In this document: one piece after another, positions 26,446 to 32,881 of the stretch
Position numbering within the stretch: the stretch's first letter is position 1
How the letters are laid out: every line of letters begins with the position of its first letter
Source of the DNA: Bacillus massiliigorillae
GTDB lineage: Bacteria; Bacillota; Bacilli; Bacillales; DSM-1321
DNA length: 64,000 nt
Assembly: GCF_000380245.2 (NCBI RefSeq)
Contig: NZ_HG428741.1
Coordinates: 1,945,717 to 2,009,716 of the forward strand
Reading direction: 5' to 3'
Position numbers and translations under genes: made by a program
Notes under the pieces: model-generated
What the model was told of the DNA's origin: nothing
Seen by the model: the letters and a program-made list of their open reading frames with translations, nothing else
Database searches by the model: none

Positions 26446-26546
26446 TGCAACTAACCTGCTCCGTAGCTGCATAGCAAAAAAGCTACTAAATAGTAGCCTT
26501 GATTTTCAGCTCTAGCACCTGTTTGTTTAAGTGAATTATTTCACAT
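26446..26546 (+). repeat. Cassette-type repeat R5, complete
   Basis: GCAACTAACCTGCTCCGTAG, central stem AGCTACTA...TAGTAGCC, right site GCACCTGTTTGTTTAAGTG and end hairpin GTGAA-TTAT-TTCAC. Central stem differs from the other copies while the ends are conserved. Confidence 0.88.
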
Positions 26547-26578
26547 AATAAAAGAGATTTAACAATTATCCCTTTTTA

Positions 26579-27562
26579 TTAAACAAACCACTTCCAATAA
26601 TCTGTCCCTTGACATACTATGAATCTGTCTAAAAACGTTTCAAAATTTGTATTTAGCCTATCACCATCTTCATAAGCACAGCAATCCACCCAGTACAAAT
26701 ATTTAGCGTTTCTTTCATCATTATTGATATCATTCGTGTTTACTGCTAACATTCCTCCATCAAATCCATATGCTATGCCAAACCATCCTTCAGGATAATC
26801 GGCGTAATCGCAAGTAGCTAGAATTTCATTGAGAGAGAGTAATTCAAAAGCCATTCCTTGCTTATCGTCAATAAAGATGTGTGCTCCATTATGTCTTTGT
26901 AAAAATTCTTTGTAATCAACGGGTAATTTTACCTTTAGTGTATTTTCAAACGTATTAATTTCCTCTTCAGAAGCACCTTTGTTAAAAGTAAATTGTGCAT
27001 TATATGTATATCCTTCTTCTGTTTGTACATTCCAAACAGGATTAATATCTAGTCTTGCTTCTAATGCTCCTAACGTTTCCTCAAGTAGTGTCGTTGAAGG
27101 AGGATCCATTTCATATTCTTCCTCATCAGAAGAAGTCCCCCAATAATCATAATCTTGTTCTGAGTTGAAAATTAAGCCATCTTCTACTTCCTCTGTTTCT
27201 GTTTCATTCTCGTCATCACAGCAGGCAAATAGAACGGTAGTAATCTCGTTACTAGATTCTAGTTCATTACTATCAGCTCCGTACTGTAAAAGACAATCTA
27301 CAATTTGTGCATTGCGTTGTGAATTAGCATAAGATAGAGGAGAAAATCCCTCTTCGTCTTTTGCATTAACATCAGCACCAAAAGATAAAAGTAGTTCGAC
27401 GACATCAACATTACCACTCTGCGCCGCCCAATGAAGAGGTGTATATCCTCCTTCATCTTTTCCGTTAACGTTTACACCTTCTTGAATCAATCGTTCTACC
27501 TCATCTAATCGCTTATAGTAAATAGCACATACCAATTCTCCTATTTTTAACCTATTTTTCAT
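26579..27562 (-). CDS. Ankyrin-repeat / SMI1-KNR4 (SUKH) fusion protein
   Basis: 327 residues. Three ankyrin repeats lie at about 10-105 (GGYTPLHWAAQSGNVDVVELLL, EGFSPLSYANSQRNAQIVDCLL). A very acidic linker (about 115-160, ETETEEVEDG...SDEEEYEMD) follows, then a SUKH domain (about 195-327: GASEEEINTFENTLKVKLP, DYKEFLQRHNGA, FGIAYGFDGGML). SUKH proteins are immunity proteins of polymorphic toxins. The ankyrin part may bind toxin or partners. It is the sole gene between R5 and R6; no toxin is nearby. Confidence 0.85.
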   Translation of the reverse strand: MKNRLKIGELVCAIYYKRLDEVERLIQEGVNVNGKDEGGYTPLHWAAQSGNVDVVELLLSFGADVNAKDEEGFSPLSYANSQRNAQIVDCLLQYGADSNELESSNEITTVLFACCDDENETETEEVEDGLIFNSEQDYDYWGTSSDEEEYEMDPPSTTLLEETLGALEARLDINPVWNVQTEEGYTYNAQFTFNKGASEEEINTFENTLKVKLPVDYKEFLQRHNGAHIFIDDKQGMAFELLSLNEILATCDYADYPEGWFGIAYGFDGGMLAVNTNDINNDERNAKYLYWVDCCAYEDGDRLNTNFETFLDRFIVCQGTDYWKWFV

Positions 27563-27627
27563 TAGATAACCTCCCTGTTTAATTAGTATATACTACTTTA
27601 GAAAATTAGAAATTAGTTACTTTCTTC

Positions 27628-27652
27628 TTCCTTATCCTGCCCGTTAGTGCAT
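27628..27652 (+). repeat. Cassette-type repeat R6, left end only
   Basis: CCTTATCCTGCCCGTTAGTGCAT is a shortened left site; no central stem or right site follows. Confidence 0.65.
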
Positions 27653-27738
27653 CATTGAATATCTATCAAAAATAATGTTAGGTTTGGAATATTACATAAA
27701 TGAAGTTAAACTAAAGGAAAAAGGAAGGACTCGTTTAG

Positions 27739-27978
27739 ATGAAAGAACAAATCGATGAATTAACATTATTATTGTTGTATTTAACCTCTTTTAAAGAAGA
27801 TTATGGATTAAGTGAAGCTCAAAGAAGTTGGAAAGGCTATCCCTTCGAATCTCTAAATGAGTTAGCTGGAAACAATTTTATTCGTGATAGCAAGCGTTCA
27901 AAATCTGTTTACCTAACAGACGAAGGGATTGAAGAAGCTAAGAAACTAATAAAGAAATATAATATAAAAGACCATTGA
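27739..27978 (+). CDS. DUF6429-like small protein
   Basis: 79 residues. DELTLLLLYLTSF, RSWKGYPFESLNELAGNNFI and AKS-type KSVYLTDEGIEEAKKLIKKY follow the DUF6429 pattern: a winged-helix-like small protein without known function. AAAGGAAGGA precedes the ATG. It stands alone between R6 and R7; the central stem of R7 serves as its terminator. Confidence 0.7.
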   Translation: MKEQIDELTLLLLYLTSFKEDYGLSEAQRSWKGYPFESLNELAGNNFIRDSKRSKSVYLTDEGIEEAKKLIKKYNIKDH

Positions 27979-28002
27979 AGAATCTTTCTCTCAAGAACTT
28001 AA

Positions 28003-28070
28003 AAGAAGCTGTTCATTACAGCTTCTTTATTAAAGTAAAGCACCTGTTTGTTTAAGTGTATAATTTCACA
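28003..28070 (+). repeat. Cassette-type repeat R7, central stem and right half
   Basis: AGAAGCTGTTCATTACAGCTTCTTT followed by the right site GCACCTGTTTGTTTAAGTG and TTTCACA. The central stem is terminator-like. Confidence 0.82.
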
Positions 28071-28110
28071 AAATCGGGTTGGTTTTTCATAATTCATCAG
28101 TTCCTTTATT

Positions 28111-28212
28111 ACAGGAATGCTGCACCGTTAGTAGCATAAGGAAAAAGGCTACTATAAAAGCAGCCTTTTTCTTAAGCTCTAGCACCCATTTGTTTAAGTG
28201 TATAGATTCACA
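28111..28212 (+). repeat. Cassette-type repeat R8, complete, variant left site
   Basis: The left site reads GGAATGCTGCACCGTTAG, a variant shared with R12. The central stem AAAAAGGCT...AGCCTTTTT is terminator-like; the right site is GCACCCATTTGTTTAAGTG. Only about 40 bp separate it from R7, so no gene lies between. Confidence 0.82.
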
Positions 28213-28220
28213 AAGTGAGT

Positions 28221-29054
28221 TTAATTTTTAGTAAGGTATTGTTTTACCTTATTCGCATCTTCAAAAGGATATTGATATTCGAGAATATTAGCTACTTCAA
28301 TAGCTACTTGCTCAAATATGTCAATTGCTTCAAATAACGAATTCCAAACTTGTTCGTAATCTCCATTAGGATATGTTTTCATCAATCTTTCCCAAATGTC
28401 GTTATCAAGGTAGCTCTTTAAGTACTTGCTGTTTTTCCCTACACTCAATGAAAAATTGGTTTCTATACCAACTTTCCACTCAAGCATTGTTAGTAACATT
28501 TCTCTTACACTATTTAAATGGTCATAAGCGTAAAGTATTTCTTGTCTCCATAACCCTTTTGCTACATAAGTTGAAACCCACCAAAATTCATTACAACAAT
28601 CAGCAAAAAATTCAGCAGAAGGCTTCTTTACCCAGTAATCTTTATCTGTTGGTTCCGAAAGCTTAGGCATATTCCCATCTTTATCTAATAAAATAACTGT
28701 TAATCCATCTTCAGAACAATAAATATCTTTTTCCTCAATCGGTATCAGCATTAAATCAATTCTATTCCCATCCTCAAATAACATTAAATATGTGAATCTT
28801 CCACCTAATTCAGGTGGAAACATTGCCATATCCTCTGGTGTTTGCATTATTATTCTTTTCCCAAAAACATTTACCCAATAAGGATTGATTAGAAACGATT
28901 GAAGGTCAGATACAAGATAAACAATATCATAATCTCTGAAAGTATCTTTAGGCACATTAGAATTTGTTCGAGAACCATTCATTGCAACAGCTCGTACTCT
29001 CTCATCTTTCTCGGCAACTTTTAATATCAATTCCATAATTTCTTCTGTTCGCAT
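28221..29054 (-). CDS. aadK: Aminoglycoside 6-adenylyltransferase (AadK/ANT(6) family)
   Basis: 277 residues, close to the 284 usual for AadK. The nucleotidyltransferase signature is near residues 27-47 (NGSRTNSNVP...DYDIVYLV, with the Asp pair), followed by RIDLMLIP with the third catalytic Asp, and the C-terminal helical domain (FWWVSTYVAKGLWRQEI). The enzyme adenylylates streptomycin at position 6 with ATP. It is the only gene between R8 and R9. Real resistance depends on expression and substrate and cannot be judged here. Confidence 0.88.
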   Translation of the reverse strand: MRTEEIMELILKVAEKDERVRAVAMNGSRTNSNVPKDTFRDYDIVYLVSDLQSFLINPYWVNVFGKRIIMQTPEDMAMFPPELGGRFTYLMLFEDGNRIDLMLIPIEEKDIYCSEDGLTVILLDKDGNMPKLSEPTDKDYWVKKPSAEFFADCCNEFWWVSTYVAKGLWRQEILYAYDHLNSVREMLLTMLEWKVGIETNFSLSVGKNSKYLKSYLDNDIWERLMKTYPNGDYEQVWNSLFEAIDIFEQVAIEVANILEYQYPFEDANKVKQYLTKN

Positions 29055-29088
29055 TTTTTATACCACCTAAATCTATATTATAAGTGTT

Positions 29089-29191
29089 ATTCAACTAAAC
29101 TGCCACGTTAGCTGCACAAGAAAAAGCTATCTAAATGACAGCTCTGATCTTCTGCTATTGCACCTGTTTGTTTAAGTACGTTTATTCACAT
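29089..29191 (+). repeat. Cassette-type repeat R9, complete
   Basis: CAACTAAACTGCCACGTTAG, then a core almost the same as R4 (ATGACAGCTCTGATCTTCTG), then GCACCTGTTTGTTTAAGTAC and TTCACA. The near-identity with R4 points to recent duplication. Confidence 0.88.
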
Positions 29192-29215
29192 TTACCATTT
29201 AAAGTTGTTTAACGT

Positions 29216-29326
29216 TTATATCCAATCTTTCACATAAGCAACTAGTCCTAAAAAAGCACCCACACAAGCACAAGCGAATACTAATGGGACATTGAATTTC
29301 TTTTGATTAGTTTTCACATCAGTCAT
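29216..29326 (-). CDS. Very small membrane protein
   Basis: 36 residues: MTDVKTNQKKFNVP then one hydrophobic helix (LVFACACVGAFLGLVAYV). The ribosome site GGAGGAAAGG is strong. It lies between R9 and the next small membrane gene. Function unknown. Confidence 0.6.
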   Translation of the reverse strand: MTDVKTNQKKFNVPLVFACACVGAFLGLVAYVKDWI

Positions 29327-29395
29327 TATAATAATTTCCTTTCCTCCTTAATTAGTATACATTATATGCCAATAAAAACATTTTTGTGGTTAGTT

Positions 29396-29617
29396 CTAGG
29401 TTATTAAAGACTTTATATTCTTTATATTTACAAACATAAAAATTAGACTAATGATTAGGTAGTAGATACCTATTATAGAGAAAGCATCTGTTGCTACCAT
29501 AGCAAATCCTTTATTTAGTATTACTGTTCTCCACAAGAAAGAACTGACAATAAAAATTATAGGGAATACAACAAAGAGACCAGCAAAGTAAAGTTGAACT
29601 TTCTTCCTACTATCCAT
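29396..29617 (-). CDS. Small membrane protein, function unknown
   Basis: 73 residues with two long hydrophobic helices (VQLYFAGLFVVFPIIFIVSSF and FSIIGIYYLIISLIFMFV) and basic ends. The ATG follows AAGGGTGGGTTTTAT. It shares the R9-R10 unit with the 36-residue gene. Function unknown. Confidence 0.65.
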   Translation of the reverse strand: MDSRKKVQLYFAGLFVVFPIIFIVSSFLWRTVILNKGFAMVATDAFSIIGIYYLIISLIFMFVNIKNIKSLIT

Positions 29618-29698
29618 ATAAAACCCACCCTTATAGATATTCTAATGACATTTAATAAATACATCACCATCACATTATCCTTAATATACCATATCCTT

Positions 29699-29731
29699 AT
29701 TGAACTATCCTGCTCCGATAGTGAAATAATC
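29699..29731 (+). repeat. Cassette-type repeat R10, left site only
   Basis: TTGAACTATCCTGCTCCGATAG, then unrelated DNA and an IS1595 remnant. The rest of the repeat was lost. Confidence 0.7.
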
Positions 29732-29741
29732 CTTATAAGTA

Positions 29742-30128
29742 AAATACATCAGTTGAAATTTCTAATATCGATTACTGTTGTGAAATTTGCTTTTTGGCAG
29801 GCGTTCAATATTATTTCATTCATATTTTTTTTACAGGGAAACTTTTTATTTAATTCTAAGAAACGGTGCCATATCAAATAGCCGTTTAGGTATTTTGTTG
29901 CTACACCATTAAATCGTTCCATCCAATCTTTTAATTGTCGATGATAACTATTACCGTGCTGAACCTGATATATTTTTTGTCAAACATACTCTTTATTACG
30001 TGCATTTATAACTTCGTGTTTTAATCCTTCCATAGCCGCAAAATTCTTATAATTAGTTGCTGTATTTGTACATAGCACAGCAGAATCATCCAAATAATCC
30101 CAGCACAACATCTATATCAAGTGCTGTT
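29742..30128 (-). pseudogene. IS1595 transposase remnant (3' part)
   Basis: This stretch matches about 22,003-22,390 of the full IS closely, including the transposase C-terminus, but carries several point changes and small losses that break the frame. No inverted repeat remains at either end. It is a truncated older copy. Confidence 0.85.
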
Positions 30129-30235
30129 TATATTCAAACTTTCCGGATGAAAAAGATTGAGCTAATAATTGCTACGACCTAACACCACTCGAGTTATTAG
30201 AAATCAAACAAAAATACAGAGGTAAATAAAACACA

Positions 30236-30282
30236 AAAAGACTAACGACACCCCAAATATAAGGGCGATCTTAGTCTTTTTT
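30236..30282. terminator. Bidirectional terminator
   Basis: AAAAAGACTAA / TTAGTCTTTTTT with A and T tracts on both sides, at the 3' end of the truncated gene on the minus strand. Confidence 0.75.
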
Positions 30283-30504
30283 ATTTCCATCCTCTTCATC
30301 TAAGAACCATAACATTAGTTCACATAACTTAATCGACTGGTCTTTCAAAGCTTTCCTCTTTTCTAAAAACGCATCCCAATTTTTCTCACCGATCATCTGA
30401 CGAGTGTCTATCTGCCATATCGGGCTGTTGGGCATTACCTGTGTTGCAATCAATTCGACATTTGCACATTTCTTTCGAACCTCAGATTCCGAAACTCCTT
30501 GTAG
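30271..30504 (-). pseudogene. C-terminal fragment of a gene cut by an IS
   Basis: An open frame of 77 codons without a credible start begins right beside the IS target duplication and reads LQGVSESEVRKKCANVEL, IATQVMPNSPIWQIDT, then a charged helix ending LWFLDEEDGNKKD. A Met at 30453 could start a 60-residue protein but has no ribosome site. The IS insertion at 30524 most likely removed or separated the N-terminal part. No family recognised. Confidence 0.5.
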
Positions 30505-30533
30505 TTAATTGCTCTTTACAAAAGGCTATGTTC

Positions 30534-31345
30534 GGGCGTTATCTTTGTAAGGATTGTGGTAAATCGTTTAATGATATGACTGGAAGCCCTTTGTCTGGAA
30601 CGAAATATCCGCATAAGTGGATTAAATATATCGAAATGATGATAGATGGTTGCTCATTAAGAACAATCGCTAAAGAGTTAAAGATTCATCTGAGTACCGC
30701 ATTCTATTGGAGACATAAGGTGTTATTTGCCTTGCAATCACTTGGACATCAAAAGCTTTTAGGTATCATTGAAAGTGACGAGACATATTTCTTAGAAAGT
30801 GAAAAAGGCAAAAAGCAAATTGCTCATCGTAAACCACGAAAAAGAGGCGGTTCTGCGTCCAAAAGAGGTATATCTAAAGAACAAATATGTGTAGTTGTCG
30901 CTCACGATAGAAATGGTCAAATACTTTCTGAAGTCGCTGGAAAAGGTCGCATTACTGCACTTGAAATTGATGTGCTGTATTAGGTGACTACTTAGATAAG
31001 TCTTCTTTGTTATGTACAGACACAGCTACAAACTATAAAAAGTTTGCTACTATGAAAGGGTTAAAACACGAAGCTATAAATGCACGTAATAAAGAATATG
31101 TTCGTAAAAAAATCTATCACGTCCAACACGTTAACAGTTATCATCGTCGATTAAAAACTTGGATGGAACGATTTAATGGCGTTGCGACCAAATTTTTGAA
31201 CAACTATTTAATTTGGCATCGTTTCCTTGAAATAAACAAAAAATTGTCCTCTAAAGAAAATATAAATGAGTTGTTATTGAATGCTTGTAAAAAAGCAAAT
31301 TTCACATCAGTAAAGGATATTAGAAAAATCGCTCAAGTTATTTAA
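30534..31345 (+). pseudogene. IS1595 transposase, 5'-deleted and frameshifted
   Basis: The sequence resumes right after the IS end at YLCKDCGKSFNDMTGSP, so about 75 N-terminal residues are gone. It is intact through the first catalytic Asp (SDETYFLES), then an extra base near 30,970 (GATGTGCTG in place of GATGCTG) shifts the frame. The remainder continues from LLCTDTATNY-like sequence at 31,007 to 31,345. Identity to the full copy is high. Confidence 0.9.
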
Positions 31346-31420
31346 TAACCACCATTTTACATTTTTCTCTTTATAGATGTTATAATTTTACTTATTATAC
31401 ATTTCTTAAGGGGGGGTAAT

Positions 31421-31555
31421 ATGAGCTTTTTATCTGCAATAGCCAAAGCTTTTTTACAATTCGGAGCTATATCAATAGTTATCATTCTAGTTCTTATAAT
31501 AGGAGGATTTTATCTATTTAAGAATTTAAAAAAGAAGAAAGTGACGCATAAATAG
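31421..31555 (+). CDS. IS passenger gene: 44-residue membrane peptide
   Basis: MSFLSAIAKAFLQFGAISIV, then a hydrophobic stretch (IILVLIIGGFYLF) and a basic tail KNLKKKKVTHK. The ribosome site GGGGGGG is 5 nt from the ATG. It lies between the transposase stop and the IS end, in the position of the 58-residue passenger of the full copy but not obviously related to it. A terminator follows. Function unknown; the form resembles small type I toxins or phage holin-like peptides. Confidence 0.65.
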   Translation: MSFLSAIAKAFLQFGAISIVIILVLIIGGFYLFKNLKKKKVTHK

Positions 31556-31561
31556 AAAAGA

Positions 31562-31593
31562 GCCTGTATCAATAGTGCATCAAAGATACAGGC
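31562..31593 (+). terminator. Terminator of IS passenger
   Basis: GCCTGTATC / GATACAGGC with a 14-nt loop, followed by TTATAATTTT. Confidence 0.75.
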
Positions 31594-31845
31594 TTATAAT
31601 TTTCTTTCAATAGCAACATTCTTTTAGAACATAGCCTTACAAAAAGAAGAATCACAATACCACTAGCACGGATGAAGGTTCTTCTTACAAACAATATTTT
31701 CAGTTGAATCAACCGCCCAGTGTGCGATTACATACTACTAAAGGCGCTTAGTATCACACTTTTTTAGTATATACAAAAGTACCATAATTGTATTCCTTTA
31801 ACATATCTAAAATGTTGTGGTCCGATTTGTTTTCTATTTTCTCTA

Positions 31846-31880
31846 ACACACCAGTTTGTTTAAGTGTTTTTTCGACAAAA
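31846..31880 (+). repeat. Cassette-type repeat R11, right half
   Basis: CACACCAGTTTGTTTAAGTG followed by TTTTTTCGACAAAA, a diverged right site. Confidence 0.65.
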
Positions 31881-31928
31881 TGTACTGATGTAGCTTATTG
31901 AATGAAAAACTCATTGGTTTCATTAATT

Positions 31929-31955
31929 ACAGGAATGCTGCACAGTTAGTTAAAG
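31929..31955 (+). repeat. Cassette-type repeat R12, left site
   Basis: ACAGGAATGCTGCACAGTTAG, the same left-site variant as R8. It begins about 50 bp after R11. Confidence 0.65.
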
Positions 31956-31995
31956 AAGAGCAAAGCAAAAATGATTTAGTAATAAACCACTTTTT

Positions 31996-32184
31996 TTAAT
32001 CATCATTACCTTTGACCATTTTCATCACTTTCTCTCGGTATTCCTCTTCAGTAATTGCACTAGATAATAGCGAACGGACTAGTTCTGTATGGGTATCTGT
32101 AATATTAAAGCCTTCTAATTCTAGTGATGCTTTGGCTTGTCGCAAAGCTCTTTCTAAATATGTATCTTTTTCATTATTAGTCAT
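31996..32184 (-). CDS. VbhA-like antitoxin domain protein, orphan
   Basis: 62 residues from ATG 32184, with GAGGAG 9 nt upstream; a start at 32217 has none. The pattern ALRQAKASLELEGFNITDTHTELV...SSAITEEEYREKVMKMV matches VbhA antitoxins, which insert an inhibitory helix into Fic-domain AMP-transferases. No Fic gene is found in the window, so it is an orphan or acts on a Fic protein elsewhere. It is the last gene of the cassette region. Confidence 0.7.
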   Translation of the reverse strand: MTNNEKDTYLERALRQAKASLELEGFNITDTHTELVRSLLSSAITEEEYREKVMKMVKGNDD

Positions 32185-32605
32185 ATTTAAAAATCTCCTC
32201 ATCCTAGAGATTTTCAAGTACTTAACAGCTTACCATTAATACTTTTCTTCAGAAGATATTCGACCAAACTCTTCCTTATATTCTGATGTGACATTTTTGA
32301 GAATGATAATATAAATATTACTATCTCTTTATTTTCTTCATATTTTTAGTCCCTATACCTTTTCTAAAACAGAATTTAAATTAATCATTTATAAGTTCAC
32401 AAAACAGCCACAATAAATTTTCCCCATCCGTTGGTTTTTCAAAAATACCGCAATATAATCTGTTCGAAAAATTTTTTCATCATTTTATTATCTTTTTTCC
32501 ACTTTGATAGCAGACCTATTTAAACTGTATTAAGGCACACATCGTTTTATCGATAAGCAATTATCAATCTATTAAATTGAGAATTTACAACAAGGAGAGT
32601 ATTAG
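32185..32605. other. Leader region of the second excisionase-like gene
   Basis: No gene. It contains poly-T/TTTTCCACTT tracts and CGCAATATAATCTGTTCGAA near 32451, similar to DNA at 17149-17174 and to the tandem repeats before the first excisionase. It probably holds promoter and binding sites. Confidence 0.5.
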
Positions 32606-32788
32606 ATGAACAAACACATTGAAGATTATCCACTGATGCTAACAGCTGTACATATATCAGAAATCTTAATGGTTTCTAAACCAACAGCTTACGAATTAAT
32701 GGAGCACTCTACATTTCCATTAATTCGTATAGGTAGAACCAAGCGAGTCCGAAGAGAAGATTTCTTTGATTGGTTGTCACAACAGTAA
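32606..32788 (+). CDS. Excisionase-like helix-turn-helix protein (second copy)
   Basis: 60 residues, HTH_17: LTAVHISEILMVSKPTAYEL then FPLIRIGRTKRVRREDFFDWL. The ATG follows AAGGAGAG. It is paralogous to the gene at 16839 (about 68% identity by hand count) but is followed by a tyrosine integrase, the standard arrangement in Tn916/ICEBs1-like elements. It directs excision and may repress its own promoter. Confidence 0.85.
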   Translation: MNKHIEDYPLMLTAVHISEILMVSKPTAYELMEHSTFPLIRIGRTKRVRREDFFDWLSQQ

Positions 32789-32881
32789 GTCCAAGCATTA
32801 TAAATAATCAAGCAAGTGGTCAAACTGATGATAGATCACTTGCTTTCCAATGCTCGATTAATAATCTAGGAGGAAAGCGAA

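Larger units (their letters stand above)
30524..31636 (+). mobile_element. IS1595-family element, internally deleted copy
   Basis: 1113 bp bounded by GGCTATGTTC on the left and GAACATAGCC on the right, with an intact 8-bp target duplication TTACAAAA (30516-30523 and 31637-31644). The transposase lacks its N-terminal region and is frameshifted, so this copy is not autonomous but could be moved by the full copy at 21.6 kb. It carries a 44-residue passenger gene. Confidence 0.9.
31645..31995. other. Array right end with split repeats, no gene
   Basis: This stretch of about 350 bp contains R11 (right half) and R12 (left half) about 50 bp apart, and the terminator region of the VbhA-like gene. 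I see no coding sequence. Confidence 0.5.

Noticed and set aside
23206..31955. Calling the array a true integron
   Set aside because: No IntI-type integrase or attI is visible, genes point in both directions, and the simple-site core is CTAAC...GTTAG rather than the full RYYYAAC/GTTRRRY set in all copies. Kept as attC-like only.
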